Shown: positions 13,501-27,872 of the stretch, one piece after another
How positions within the stretch are numbered: the first letter of the stretch is position 1
Layout: each line of letters starts with the position of its first letter
Assembly: GCA_032173965.1 (NCBI GenBank)
Contig: JAVUNC010000019.1
Location: 12,573,234-12,637,233 of the forward strand
Direction of reading: 5' to 3'
Source: Sitta carolinensis
Taxonomy: Eukaryota; Chordata; Aves; Passeriformes; Sittidae
DNA length: 64,000 bases
Translations under genes and position numbers: made by a program
Notes under the pieces: model-generated
The model's database searches: none
Seen by the model: the letters and a program-made list of their open reading frames with translations, nothing else
What the model was told of the DNA's origin: nothing

Positions 13501-16160
13501 AGGGATTGAGGTATCTGACTGTGGGTGATATTTTCCATGGGCACATGACACTGGTGGAAAACACTGTTTCTAGTCTAAGGCAGGGATTTGGCAATCCCAG
13601 GGAGAGCTGTGAATTCCTTTAATCATGTTAGTTAGCACCTTGCTTGGCAGCTGTCATTGCAGATGCTTGCAGAGTCACGACATGGAAATCCAGGGTGCTA
13701 ATGCAGCTCCAAGAAGCTGGAAGGGGGCAGGAGCTAGAACCATCCAAGTCACACCACTCACATGGCTTCTTTCTGGAGCCTGTCCTCCAGCCTGGACCCC
13801 AGCCACCACTCCCTCTCAGGGGTTTGATATGCAAACCTCTGTCCCTGTGATATGGGGACACTGATCTTTGGTGGCTCACCCACTGTCAGATCTCCAACAG
13901 AAGTGGGGTGGAGACACCTGGTGCTCACAGGACTTTGAAGGTGAGGAACTCTCTTATTTCCCTGGGGATATCTCTGGTGCAGATCTGCCTGGCTGGGGAG
14001 GTTTGAGGGTCCTGGAGTCTTGGTCTGTGAGCAAAAGCCCAGTGTCCTCACAGCAAGACAAATGAGCCAAATTTTGGCAGGTGGCTGCTGGTGCCAAGCC
14101 CAGCTAGGGCTGCAGAGTGGAACCTCCTCGAGGCTTGGTCAGCATCTTCTCATGAACTGTGCCCGGTGCCCAACACACTGCTCTCAGTGAACAATGCAAC
14201 ACAGCACTGATACCCTTAATCCCACTGAACTGAGACCCTACTCCAGGGGCAGAATTCAGCTGACATTGCAGCTGGGCACAGAACACAGCTTACCAACTCC
14301 TACCTCAGCTGACAGCACCATCAGGAGACACTCAACCCACCCCACCACAGACAGAAACACAGGGAGCCTCTGTCTGAAAACTGGAATAATTTTGAAGGCA
14401 GGATCACTAAGCTCAGCAGGAATGTGAAATTATCACCATGGAGAAGTAGACTTCAGCTTGAAGCATCCCAAAATTATTTCTTCTAAGGCTCTGAAAATGT
14501 TGTACAGAAGCCATAAATACACCACATACATAATGACATCTCACGGCAGGGTCACTCCGTGTGAGTGCCCAGGGATGAATTCCTCCCCATGTGAATTGCT
14601 CAACAGGCTGCCTGTATTTATCTCTACACCTACAAAACCTGCAGGCAGAGCATCCAGGTGTGCTCCTGCCTGATGCCACCAGCATCTTGTCCCCAAACCC
14701 TTGTATTTCTTTGGGCAGTTTCTGAAAGCCCCATGACCCCACTGGGGGAGGTCACTGAGCAGCCTCAGACCAGCCTTGGGGACCACCTGGTGGCCCATAG
14801 CAGGACACAGCACATCCCTTGCCCCAGGCCACCATGACCTGCACGGAGCAGTCTCTGACTGCCTGGGAATGGGAATGTGGGGAAAACTGACCAGGGGGCA
14901 CGGGTGAGCCAGAAACAAAGGGCTTTTTTCACTGTATTTAAAGAAAACAGTTTTAATGGGAAGAGAAGGAGTTATGGTAATTGGAGGAAATCTGAGGGCA
15001 GGCAGGGATCTGCCTCCCATTACAAAAAGCATCGGGAGAGGTTTGCTTTGCCTGAAGACAGGATTAGCTGGCATTTCAAGAGGAGGTGGCTGAGGAAAGT
15101 ATTTGGTAGGAAAAATCACATGCCTCAAGTGTGCACTGAAGTTTCAGGAACCATTTTCCTATGCTTCTGAAATATTTACTGCTTGATAAAGCCACAGAGA
15201 ATCCCGACAAGGACCAGAAGAAGAGTCCGGTGCTGCCTCTTGTGGCATCTCTTCAAACAGCTCTGTAGGAAGGACTTGGAGGATGCCAGAACAGGAATTC
15301 CTTGCTGCACTTTCTTCTCTGAGTAAGGAGACATCTTCACACACATTAATATACACAAACATCTGGAGACCAGGCAGGCCCAGTCATACTGCATGCACAA
15401 GAAAGCCTGATATGTGCAAAGAGCATGAAAGGACTTGCAAAACAGTGGTGGTGGCTTCTTACTCAGAGGCCACCAAACTCTAAAAGGTAACAGGGCTGTG
15501 AATGCCAAAATAATTCATTAGGTGGGAAGAGAAAGCCCTGAGGCAAACATGTCCTCTGAGGAAGGATTGAAGATCTGTGTAATAATAGATGAGATGTAAA
15601 AAATTGTCTGTGGCCCCAGGAAGATGGTCCCTGTGCAGGTTGGTGGGTCCTGAGAGGGCCTTGCTGCTGCTCCAGGACTGTATTTGAAGCTCAAGGCATT
15701 GGGCTGATCTCAGCTGTAAAAAAAGGAGAGATGCTTCAAATGACTTCCACAAGAAAAGTTATCACAAACACTCTCCATCATTTCACTATGGATGGGGCAT
15801 GATTGATTTTCATCCTTTCCTTTAGGGAGAGACAGGATCAAGATGAACTTTGGTTTTGTTCTTAGATCTTAATAGACTTTATAGATCTGTCCAACCATGA
15901 GATGTCCACATGTGCAATTCTCCCATTCCTCCTGCCTTTGCTGGAGACTGAAACCATTCCAAAAGAGCATTTCCAGAGGAAAAGCTGCCATTCCTTAGGG
16001 ATTTGTGAGGGCTCATGAGCACGAGGTCCCCCTTGCCACAACTGCTGAACCACTCAGCTGGGGATCTGTTCAGCAGGAGAGGCTTCAGACCACTTTTACA
16101 AGAGCTCTGGCAATAAAAGATGCATGTCAGGACAGCAGATAAAACACTTAAAAGGTGACT

Positions 16161-16181
16161 GGAGTTGAGTTGAGTTGAGTT
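16161..16181. repeat. (GAGTT)n microsatellite
   Basis: About four perfect units of GAGTT. Confidence 0.85.
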
Positions 16182-19100
16182 TGTAGTCACTGGAGTTTAT
16201 TGCACTGGAAAGAAGCCACCTGTGGCTGGGTGAAAACCCCCTGTCCAGAAAAACTCAGGGTGCTCAGAGCCTCTTCTTCCTCCTCTTCCTCTGGTGCTGT
16301 AAGAAAAGGACACACAATTCCCACATTTGGCTTAGTTCAGTTTTTAGGATGCAATCCCTTCACTCTCCATTTTTGTTGTTGTTTTATTTTTTTGTTTCAG
16401 CTCAGGCAGTTGTGTGCCTGACAACTTGAAGCAAAGTTATTTCACTCTGTTTCCAAGTCATTTAACTCCTGAAAATCAATTTATTCCTCCTTTTCAATTA
16501 GAATTGAAATAATTTTTAAAAGCAAAGATAATTTCAAAAGCAATATTATTTAGAAATATTTTTTGTAATGTTCCAAACGTTTAAAAATGGTTGTATTTTG
16601 ATAATTTGGGATTTTTTTCCCCTAATTGTTTTCTTATGGAAATTATCAGTATAAATTATGTAGCATTGGAAAGAAGACTGCTGTGCCTGTGTGGCACAAA
16701 TGACAGGAGGAGGAATACAGAGTTTTTGGAGAGTCCTGTTCAAGAAGGGCCTGCTCAGTGTGTGGGGTTTCCCCTGCTCCTCCAGCCCACTGACCCCACA
16801 TGGCTTTTTCCTCAGGGGGTAAGTGCCCATGAGTACATCACTTTGCTGCTTTCTCATGGTGAGAAAGATTTATTTGTTTGTTTCTGAAATTTAGGACAGA
16901 ATCCCGTGACCTGACCCTGGTGTCCTTTAGGCTGGGAGTGGGGGTGTCTCAGCATTCAGTGGGAATTCATACATAAAGATGCCTGTTAAAGGAGTCCCAC
17001 TTATATGAAAATACACCTTTGCCATAGGGTCAGCTTTGCATCTCCTCATACACAGCCCCAAAAAGATGCTTGTTGTTGCTCTAATCCAGGTGTGACTCCC
17101 TTTCCCCCAGACCATAGAGGGAGCACTGGGAAATAAGGCAGGATTTTGACTCAGACAATACAGTTTTGGCATTGAAAACATCTCCAGTGCAGGCTTCCTT
17201 GTGCTTTCTTTGTCCTGAGAGACCAACCCAACCCAGCTAATACTGAAGGGAATTCAAGTGGGCCATGTGCCCAGTGCCCCAGGAAATCTCCACGGTTGCC
17301 TGGCTGCTCCCACCAGACCAAGGCAATCCCATAAAGGCTGGGTAATACAATCACACCATTCCCTCAGGCCCCAGCTCAGAAACACACTCAGCCAGCTGTA
17401 AAACCTTCGGCCTATACTTAAATCCCTGAGGTTTTATTCCCTTAAGCCACGTACGCTTTCTCCACATGCTGAGCCAGGATGCTCATGCACTGAGTGGGAA
17501 AATGGGGCTTCAACCTGCTGATAGCTCTGATACAGGATCAGTACCTGAACAGGACACCCTCCCAGAGGACACTGGAATAGATCTCCTACATGGAAGAGAG
17601 CAGAGCAGGTTTGGCTCAGGCCTCCCACTGACACCATCCATCAGATAAGATCAGACCACAAACTGCCTGGACAAATGTTACATTATTTATTAGAGCAGGC
17701 TACTGGTCTGAGGCTTGAGGCCAAGAAGGAGGGAGAGAAAACAGCAGAGAAGATAAAAACACAATATTTCTTAACCTCCAGAATAAAAGAGCTTGAGAAA
17801 GAGGGAGCACAAAGCATCTGTACAGTTTATGCCTACATCAGACACATGTTTTTTATAAGTGCTTTCCAACTCCTTAGTGAAGGAAGGAGACCCCTTAGAA
17901 AATGGGATTACACAGATTTCCCCACTCAGAAGTTCTGTGACTCCTCAAGAGACGAGCAGGTCCCTGGGCACTGCTTGACCAGCGCCCAAATTCGCCAAGC
18001 ACTGAGTCACAAGCACTGGTGGGCAACTACAGCTTTTTTAGCTGAGTTTTCAGACCCAGTGGCAGGATGGGAGGTGGAAGGCATCCAGAGGCAAATCCAC
18101 AGCCAGTGGTGAAGGTTTCTTCTGGATGCCTTGCTGATGCTGAAGTCACTGAAGCATCTTCAACCCCAGCCCAAACACACCCACCTGGCCCCATGGAGAC
18201 CCTGGAGGCAGCAGCTGGTCCTCCTCAGCAGCAAGCCCTGCTCATGGCACTGCCAGCTCCTGGCTTAGACACCCCAAAACCAGCTCCCAGGATCCATCAG
18301 TTGCAGCAGAGGTGGTCCACAGCAGAGAGGGGAGAGATGCCTACAACACCAAGATGCTGTGAAGTGGCATCACTCTTAGACTTATTAGTAATAATAAATA
18401 TTAATATGTAGTTGTTATTCTGACAGAAGCATTCAAGCAGGGGGGACTAATTCTCCATTTCAGCAGAGTATTTGCTGATTTTCTTGAAAAATTTCCTTTT
18501 ATCTCCTCCCTGCTGCCACTGCTCCTACAGGGTTTGACTTCCCGTGCTGCAGCCTGGCTGAGAAGGTACTGGGTGAGAATTCAGGGCTGCAGGGGTTGCT
18601 GCCTCCTCCCAGCAGCTCTGGAGAAACCTCAGCCACCGAGGTGGAGGCAAGGACAAAAGAATAGGAGCACAGGGGAAAGGCAGCACTGGGAGGTCTTGGT
18701 GTAGGGTTTCAAAGAGTTTTGGAGCAGCTGGAAATAACCGGAGGGGCCTGTTTCTGAGCAGCTTTGTGCAACTCTTTTCTTGCATCAATGCATGCCAGAT
18801 TGGGCTGGAGCAGAAAAATCTGGAGAAGGTGATGGGAGCTGTGCTCTGCCTGCTGCCACTGAGGTGGGCTCAGGCAGGGGAGAAGCCTTGAGGGCTGATG
18901 AATGAATTACTCACCAGGGCTCATGAATTGACCACTGGGGCCTGGAAACTAGGGCAATGCTGCAGGCACAAGGAGCAGCAGGAGAGGTGTCCGTGGACCT
19001 TGCTTGTTCTCTTGACCCAGGCAGTTCTCTGGACACCAGGAGCCTCAGCACAGCCAGTCAGGGCAAGTCCTGGTGGTGCAATGTGATTTTGTAGAGGGCT

Positions 19101-19955
19101 GAGCCAAAGCCTTGTTTCTCCCAGTGCTGCCAGCTCCTCTGGAGCACTGCCTTAGGCAGTGATGGGTTCTCTGCCTCTTCCCTCCACCCTCACACCTCCC
19201 TCAGACAATGTTTCTGGTGACTTCTTCAGGTCATATTTAATTTATCCCCTTTCATTTCTTTTCATGCAACAATTTTTTACTCCTCCTCCCTCCTTCCTCT
19301 ACATGTCCCTCTTTTCCCCAGAAAAGCCTCCTGTCCAGAAAGCCCTGGTGCATGGTCTAACCCTGCTGATAGCTAGCTGTCTGAAGGATGGTGTTTATGA
19401 CATCAACACAAACGCAGGACTGTGTTCACTCTACCTGCAGTGAACCACACAGGTCCCTGAAAATCGTCACTGCTGCCCTCCCTCTTCCTTGTTCCCATTA
19501 CATCCACATCTCCTCCTCCTACATATGGATTTGAGCTGTGCCTGAGGTCCCACAGATCACATGTCCCCTTGGGCATGCACAACTCACCTTCTTTGGGGCC
19601 AAAGGAATTACCCCTCCAGCTGAGACAGATCTGCTTAAGTTTCCTACCCTGCTGGGTGAAAAAACTGAGTGCTCCCAGCATACAGGTGGCATTGCTACAC
19701 ACCCTGAACTCTTTCCTCAAGGCTGTCACCCCCAAAAAATCATGTGTAGACAGATAGGAGGCATGTTTGAGAGTAGAAATTGCAGGAATCATGCTCAGAT
19801 GCATCAGATGCTCAGATGGTGTGGTAGGAAGTGAAGTGGAATAAGGATGGCACAGCCTTGGACTAGTGGCATTCCTGCTGGGATCATGTGTTCCTCCATC
19901 CACCGAAGCAGAGCCTTCCCCAGCTTCCTTTTGTTCACCCAGGGCTGGTCACAAC

Positions 19956-20001
19956 AACCAACCAACCAACCAACCAACCAACCACCAACCAACCAACCCA
20001 A
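19956..20001. repeat. (AACC)n microsatellite
   Basis: About eleven AACC units with one ACC and one AACCC interruption. The plus-strand frames with QPTNQP runs come from it. Confidence 0.92.
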
Positions 20002-21824
20002 CGTGCAGGAATTGCACCCACCACACCCTTTAACCAAGGTGGGATCCCTTTTATGTACCAGAGGCTCTCTCCCTGCCTGGGTGCCTTCTCTCCGTGCCTG
20101 GAGTGGTGCCAGGGCAGCAGGAGCAGGAGCAGTCATGTCCAGGCATGATCAAAGGGCTACAGCAGAGTTATCTCTGTGCTCACTGAGGGCCAGACAAGCC
20201 CATTGCAGGAACACAAATTTGGGGGCTTTAATTAGCCAAGCAGGGAAGCACTGCTCTGTATTTAAAGCAATCTATGTCTGTTTAAAGGGAAAAACAAAGG
20301 CTTTGAAATCAGAGATTTAGAAGAAGGGAGAGAAAACTGAGCTCAAAATCATTCTGTTGCTCAGTGGCTTCACTTTGAACCAAAATTTTTTGGAAATAAA
20401 AAAATTCTATCCCTCTTATCCCTCCTCTGAAAATCAGTCCTTGGGGTTGTCACAGCTCCCTTTCATTGGAAGGTCCAGCTTCCCAAGGCATTGGGAACTG
20501 CAGAGAGGGTAGGAAGGGGTAAGGCTACATGCCTCAAAGGAAAACTTCCTGGGTGCTGCTGGACCATGGCCTCCATCACCTCCCAAGCTCTCTGGCACCC
20601 AGATGTCTTGGCCAAAGCCATGACCAGCAAGCTTTTTTCCTTTTTTTCATCAAGCATATAAGATAATAACTATATTAAGATCAGCACCCAACAAGACACA
20701 CATCTAAAACTGAAAGCTGCACTGAAGAGGGGCTCAGGAGATCAAAGGTCTTTCCGCCTTCCTTGAAGTTGTGCTCGAAACAAACAACTATTCTTTTCAA
20801 ATCCTGCATTTTATTCAAAGCTCAGTTGGAGCTGATGTCTTGCCTGTTTATTTTCAGCTGCTAGTGATTTGTCTGCAACCAAAATAAGTCTTTTCTTAAT
20901 CCTTTCTTTGCAACATCACTCGAGGAATGGGAGCCATACGTGTCCCCATGCCAGACCCTCAGGGTGCCACGGGCTCATCCTGCCCAGGACAGCCCTGAAG
21001 TCTTTCATGCATTGTCCCAGACTGCATTTTGGGGATGGACTTTGAGGTTTTACTGCTGCAATGTTTCAGTGCTGTTGCCAAGTCCTCACCACAGAATTTC
21101 CTCTGTTTGCAGGGCTCTGCCAGTGGTAGCCCAGCACTCGCTGTAACCTTGTACAGTTTGATTTTTAGCACCAAGTCCCATTTTAGGCAGAACCCATTAA
21201 AATCATTAGGTGTTACCATATAAATCTCCATCTGCCACGTCACAAGGTGAGTGACAGTTCCTGACAGCATGTTTCATCATCACAAAAGCTATTTTTAAAG
21301 CACTGATTTAAAGTTGTAATGAATATCTGGATTAGCGTGCTGCTGAAACCATTTCTGCCCCAAAACTCCTAAAGTTTTGGACTCTTTTACTCTACTTTTA
21401 CTAGGAGACACTGTGATACTTTTGAGATTTGTTTATTGGCATGTACTGTCTGGTACAGTCCTGCAGTCTCCATTGAGTAGATACACTTCTTGCCTAATTT
21501 CAGCAAGACACTGCAGAGGGTAGAATCCTCCAAGATTGTTATTAAGATTCCATAGATTTTTCACAAAGAATGCTGAGTGGTTATAGAATTTAAAAATAAC
21601 CCTGCTGATGGCTCTGGCTGTGGGTTACTGTATCCCATATCAGACATCAGAGAATCCACATGAGGGAGCTGATGAAAACCAGACTTTTAGGTACACTGAG
21701 CCTGTAAAACATCTCAAATTCAGATTCACACTTCCCTGTTTTCTATCCAAGGTCAATAATAAAAATTATGGAGGATAAATAGAGAGGGGCTAAAATACAA
21801 CTTCTCACAAGTGCAATGTGTTCC

Positions 21825-21925
21825 TCCACTCTTTCACTCCAGGTCCTCCTCTTGTGTTCTTCTTCTTATTGTCGTTGCTGTTCTTCTCCTCCTTCTTTTT
21901 CTTCATCTTCTTCTTCATTGTTACT
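21825..21925. repeat. pyrimidine-rich (TTC/CTT)n region
   Basis: The plus strand is about 100 bp of T and C with repeated CTT units. Frames on both strands are low complexity (Ser/Phe or Glu/Lys) and not credible proteins. Confidence 0.75.
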
Positions 21926-24900
21926 CCTACAACTGGTTTCTGTTTCAGATGCAAACCTAACTCCAGCAACACTGGAACCAGAGCATGGCCTCCAGATGCT
22001 CCTATGGAGCAGAGATGTGATGCAGATGCAACAGTGGTGGTGGGAAATGGAAAAAGGGGCACTTGCAGGATGCCCCACACAGAAAATCCCCTGAAACAGG
22101 GATTTGGTGCATTCTAGCAGGACTCATTTTACATGAAGATATCACAGAGGGAAGCAATAAAAGAAAGTTTCCTCCTCATGCAGGGGAGCAGGGTGAGTCA
22201 TGGAGCACTCATGACTTTCATCCAGACAGCTAAAAATGAGGGGAAACTCTCTCTGTGTCCCAGCCCTTTCTAGGCTCCATAGATGTTCACAAAAGGAGGA
22301 TAATAGGCAAAAGAGGTGGAGGGGAAGGCTCCTCTCCCTGAAGCATCCCAGCAATTGTGCAGAGACTTTGCTAAGCCGTGGTGCTCTGGTACCTCAAGTG
22401 CCTTGCACTGACCTGCCCATGTGGGAAGCAACACTCCTCTGGCATATCCCAGCCTGCCTTTGCCTCCAGTCTCCACAGGACACAGCCAGAAGAGTCTCTT
22501 GGTGGTGTGTTAAAATCAGGTGACACAAAACAGCACCACTGGTGTGGCCCACGGTGCTGTGCAGGAGGCAGCCACCCAGGGAGGCACCAAGGGCCCCCAG
22601 TTCCAGGGCAGCCGCTCGAGTGCCCAGCGCCCTGCACCAAGCTCAGCCCACAGCAGCTTCAGGCACCACAGCAAAAAGAAAAAACTGATTCAGGAGGGAG
22701 GGGTAAGAGAAATGAGTCAGGCTAAAGAGTCCTAAACTCTTTTTGACCATCATGTACAAGTCTAACCTCTCCTGCAGGGCTTGCACAAGGCTCCCAGCTG
22801 CCACAGGAGGTTCTGGGGGATGACACCTAGGAGTGGGGTGAAACCTGCTGCCTTTGCAATTCTGCCTAGAATCAAGGAAAATGTTGAGAGCAGCCTGTTT
22901 AATGTGGTAGAAAGACTGACCAAGAGAGAGGCTGGGGCAAGGGTGCCTTGGTTGCACCACAGCTTGTCCCAGGCATGGGAGACAGCTTGGGGTAAGGAGG
23001 AGAGGTAAGGTGATATATCAAGTACATATCAAAGGTTTTTCAACTAGGAAAATGAGAAAATGATGCTTTCCAATTTCTTCAAAATGCATTTATTGCTGTC
23101 TCAGCAATAAATGGTTGGTGTCAACCCTCTGGGTTGCAGAAACAAATTAGTCCAGTCTGAAAGAAAAATCAAGTGCATCTTTTGCTGTTTTGTAACATGA
23201 CAGACAATTCTGCAGTTACCTGACTTCAAATAGGCGTCTCCATGAGCAGGTGCAAAAAACTCCCAACCTAAAGGGATGAGCAGCCTTTGCCTTCAGTCAT
23301 CACTAACCTGTGAGATTCATCATGCCCTTGAGAACTTGAGGGCAGGCTCAGCTGCTAACGCAAAACTCCTGCTTGTGATTCGAAACATGATGTAATTTAA
23401 ATATTGATCATTTTTCCTGGAAAAAAAACAGTTGAGTCTGCATGGCAAGGCTGTGTATCTATGCTGCCATAAGACTTCCCCTGCGTAAGACAGGGAGACC
23501 TTTTGACTCGAGGGACTTTGCTTCCTGAGGAGGAAATCAAGAGGGAGCAAAGTTCACTGTGGTCAAAATAAGTCTTGGCACAAGAGCAGGTTTCCACACA
23601 CTTGCCTGTATGCCAGAAGGGGGTGCACAGCCCCAGCAGCCCAGAAAACATCTGATCCAGAAAGATATTTTCACCATGACTTCAGATTCACTCTGCCTGA
23701 AGGTTGTCTCCAAGTAGAATAAAAGCCACCACTGCACCTCCTTTCAGTGTGGATCACTAGCAAATCCCCAATCCCAATGTAGCTGTGGTGCCTTTGAGCA
23801 CCAGCAGTTAATGGGACTGGTGAGGGCTCTTGTGGTTGGTTGGTTTTGGGGTATTTTAGGGAATCTCTCTTGGTCGCTGCTGTCCTCAGCCAGCTCCAAG
23901 GCTTTGCTACCAGCAGGAGTTTCTACCACGCTGGAGTTTGGTGCCTGGGTCATCATCTCTGTGTCATGCCTGTATCCATAGCTGGCCAGATAGGTGTCAA
24001 AGGGAAGAAGTCCTGGGAAGAAAGAGGTTTGGGGAGGGGGAAACCAGGATATGCTCCTGCCTCTTTCCCACCCTGCCACCAACAGAGCAGAAAGCAAAAA
24101 GGCCATGGGGTGGTGGGAAAGGAAGTAAGTTTGAGGGTACTTGCTGCATTCCCTCTGCACTCCCGTGGTGGCTGGAAGTGGATGAGCTGCAGAACACCAC
24201 CACCTCTGGGGACAGGGACATCCACTCGGCTGCCCAAATGAGAGCAGTTACCCAGAATTTTGGGAAACAGAAGTAACATGCAGGGTATCCAGCATTGGCA
24301 AGTGACTGGGGGCAGCAATTTGTGCCTGAGTGACAGCAGAGCCCTGAGCAAAATGGGAGGGAGAGGAAAAGCAGCCCCTTTTATCAGCACTGGCTGCTAC
24401 ATTTCTCACTTTTGGAGCAGAAAGTTGAGCAGCTGCTGTTGCTGGGACTGCAGGAAAGCATCTCTGGGCCACTTGGCATGGAGGGAGGGGAGCAGGTCCA
24501 TCCCTGGGGAGTCCTGGAAGGAGTCTGGCTCTTCTTGTCGACCGTTTTTATTTTGCTTCCTTTAAAGGCTGGGAGGAAAGAGGGAGGGAGGACCTGAGCA
24601 ATGTGGTCTGAAAGGGAAAAAAAAAAAAGGCAAGTTAAAGATGTGAAGTGCCTGGCAGAGACCCAAAGCCCAAGAGCACAGAGACCGTGAGAAAAATGTA
24701 AGTTTGCTGTCCAACTGGATGGAAATCAGATGTCGCCTGGGACTTCACAAGACTTGTAAATGAATAAAGGAACAGGCAGGAAAGGAAGGAAGATCCAGCC
24801 AGGCTGGAGAAGGCAAACCAGCAGGGCCTCAATCCCAATATGGTGAATATCTGTGAGACTTACTCCTACAGGCAGCAGTGATTGTCCTGTCACAGCATAA

Positions 24901-27675
24901 ATCCTTCACTACTGCTGAACCAGATCTCCCAAGAGTGGAGGAGTGGAGGCTTCGGGGCTTTGATGTTGCGAGTAGCTGAGGGAGAGGAGGGAGTCATGAG
25001 GATGGGGATGAGAGCCATTGCAACCCTTGCTGGAACACAAGGGAACACAGCTGCTCTAGTGGCAGTAGGCAGCTTCCATTGCTGTTCCCAATTCACTTAG
25101 TGGCTGCTCGGATCCATGGCCTAGGAATGCCAGGGCATCTGCTGGGCTTGAAGGGCCCAGAGGTCCAGAGTGGCAGCAGGAGGACAGAGGAGTGGCAGAA
25201 GAAGTGGGTTACTCCCTTGGGAAGGTCTGCAGCAGGATGGACATAGCTACCTTTGGAGCTCAAGTGACTTTTGCTGTTCCATGTGCAATCAGACCATGGG
25301 ATACACTTTGAGACTAATGGAAGGAGCTGCCCATACCTGTCCCTTTATTATACACATGCACACAAATCCTTGAGATACCACCCCACCTAGTATCACCTGC
25401 AGGACCTCCTCCTGTTTGTACCCACCGCTGAAAGGAGAAACCCATGCAAGAAGTAGCTAAAGAAGCCTTTGTGAGCTCTGTATCACCCATGCCAAATAGG
25501 AGAAGGCTTAGAGACTTCTGCTAGAAACTCCACAGAGCTGCTCTTGGCTGAACCCCTGGGTGGGACCTGCCTTGCCTGCACAGAGGCTGAAATGAGTCCA
25601 CGATGACCCTTTGAGTGAGCAGGCCCAGGGCAGGCTCTGGTTGGAAGCACAGTGTTCACAGTGTCCCTTTCCATACACCACACTCAGCCTGCCAGGCAGG
25701 CACAAAAGGCCTGTCCTTGCCATTTCCCAGCAACTCGCCGTGGGAAGCTCATTCCTGCTCGCCCTGGGCTGGGAATGGAGCCACCACAGAGACCTGCAGG
25801 GCCCTTTCTGTAAGGAATCAAAGTCGTGCTCCTTGCACAGATGCCTGGGGACCCCCAGCAGCCAGCCATGGCCCAGAGCACTGCTGTGAGAAGAGCTGTA
25901 AGTGCCAATAAGGATGGCTGCTGACCCAAAATGCTCCCCACCAGAGCTGGCTTTTGGGGCCAGGGCAGTGAGGTGCCTGCCCTCTGTTAGTACAGTGCCC
26001 TTGGAGGCACCATGGGAGGAGATTTCAATCCTTTTCAGGGGGCTTTTAGAGGGACAGATGCTGGAGGAGGGAGAGGAGGTGCCTGGGGAGATGGGAACAT
26101 GCAGAAATGCTTGAAGAGGGCAAGCCCACAGCTGCACCCGATGACACCATTAGAGCAGTGTGAAGGCTTAAGGGGAAAAACCCAAGGAACAGCAAAACCC
26201 CTCCAAACCTCCATCTGAGCCTGCTCAGAACATCTTTGTGGCCTGGTGGAACCTTGCCTGGGGATGTCTGGGCTCGGGGCTCCCTCTAGAGGGTTTTTCA
26301 CAGCCAGCAAAAGGCCACACTGTGGCCCTGGGAAGGGGGCTCCAGGGCTTCAGGGCTCAGCCCTTCCTTCCCTTGAGGTCCTGCTTTGCACGGGGTGGCC
26401 CTAAGAGCATCCTCAGCCAAGGGCATGGCGGGAGCAGACACTCAGGATGTTTGCAAGGAAGGGTTTACACGGATTATTTCAGCCAAGCAGGGTTTGGGGA
26501 GAGGGCATTGGAAGTGACTTTGCTCCGCAGGTGCAGGCAGAGCTGAATCCAGCCTTGGAGGTCCTGCTGAGGGGTTGGAATGATTCAGGGCCAAGCACCA
26601 TATCCTGAGGTGAGAGCAGGACTGTAACCAAGAGCTGCATAAGGACAAGTGTCCCTCACCTCTGAGTGAGGAAGGTGTAGCCAGGCCCCTGAGCTCGGAG
26701 CAGGGGCTGCCACCAGGGGACATATCCCACCAGGAAGACCCCAGTTACAGACACCAGGATGAACAGACATCAGAGCAGTGCTGCCATGAAGGAGAGCCTT
26801 GGAAGAGACCCAGCAACCCATGAGGCAGCTCATCACGGCACTGACTGCTCCTGGCCTGGGTGTGGGCAGGGATTTGCTGTCATGGACTTGTCCTTGGACA
26901 TCTGCAACTCCTCTGGAACCCAAAAGGCATTTTCACTCTCTAAAACACCTGCTTGGCAGCCCTCTGAGATATTTTGTCATAAAGGGTGATTGTAAAGCTT
27001 AAAGTTTTCTTGCTAATAACTTAATTACAGCCCAGACTGCCCAAAGCAATGAGGCACTTCAAACACATCCATAAAAGAGAAAGCCATGTTAACTCATCCT
27101 TGAGGTTTTAATTAGAGCAGCTGCAGGGGAAGGTTGGCAGGTGGGCAGCATCTCACAGCCTTTGTGAGGGGGTCTTGGCTCTCCACCTCTCAGGCCAAAG
27201 TCAGAGAGAGGTCACACAACAAAAAAGCAACAGGAAGGAGGTTTTGGGTGCTTTTAAGGTTACCTAGGTTTGAATTTGAAGTACAGACACATGGAGCAGT
27301 AGGGAACCTGAAATTTTCCCCAGGCCCTTGACAAAGGGCTCTGTTCAGCCCTGGCAGCAATGCCCAGCTCAGCTGTGCTCAGCTGTGCTCAGCTGTGAGC
27401 AAGATTTTTGCTTTTCGTCCGCATACAAATTCCAGCTGTCCTATTCCCTCCAGAAGGTAGAGGAGAAAGCTGGGAAAAGAAGCACCACAAGAAGTTGCAC
27501 ACCCTTCTAATCTCTACTTTTTCTGCTGCTGAGACAAATATTCTCTGTGCAAACCCTGGGAGAAGACAAGCAGGATCCTGCTCAGTGCCTACCTAAGAGT
27601 GCAAGCACCCACAGTTAAAGCCAGAAAAGGCTCTTGAAGGGAAAATCATGTCTTACTAACTTAATATTCCCCACT

Positions 27676-27872
27676 GAAAGGGCAGTCAGACACTGGAACA
27701 GGCTGCTCAGGGAGCTGGTAGAAATGCTATCCTTGGAAATGTTCAAAAAATGCATTGATGTGAGTCTTGGGGACGTGGTTTAGTGGGGGCTTGGCAGTGC
27801 TGGGTTAATGTTTGTACTCGAGGATCTCACAGGTCTTCTCCCACTCCAACAATTCTGTGATTCCCTGATTCC
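27676..27872 (+). mobile_element. CR1 LINE, 3'-end fragment
   Basis: The segment resembles the conserved CR1 3' region: CACTGAAAGGGCAGTCAGAC, then GGAACAGGCTGCTCAGGG, a GGTTTAGTGG-type stretch, and the terminal short repeat ATTCTGTGATTCCCTGATTC. The element is 5'-truncated, as most avian CR1 copies are, and encodes nothing. It abuts the coding-like segment at 27873-28014. Confidence 0.85.

Larger units (their letters stand above)
9646..27675. other. no supported gene
   Basis: Long frames (195 codons minus at 14541-15128, 209 codons minus at 25508-26137) are rich in Pro, Ser, Cys and Trp, as expected of chance translation in GC-rich DNA. The only structure I can name is the homopolymer and microsatellite tracts listed separately. 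Confidence 0.55.

Noticed and set aside
14541..15128. 195-codon minus-strand open frame
   Set aside because: Proline-rich chance translation with no splice signals or family resemblance.
25508..26137. 209-codon minus-strand open frame
   Set aside because: Rich in Ser, Cys, Gly and Trp with no recognisable motif. Other frames on both strands are equally open.
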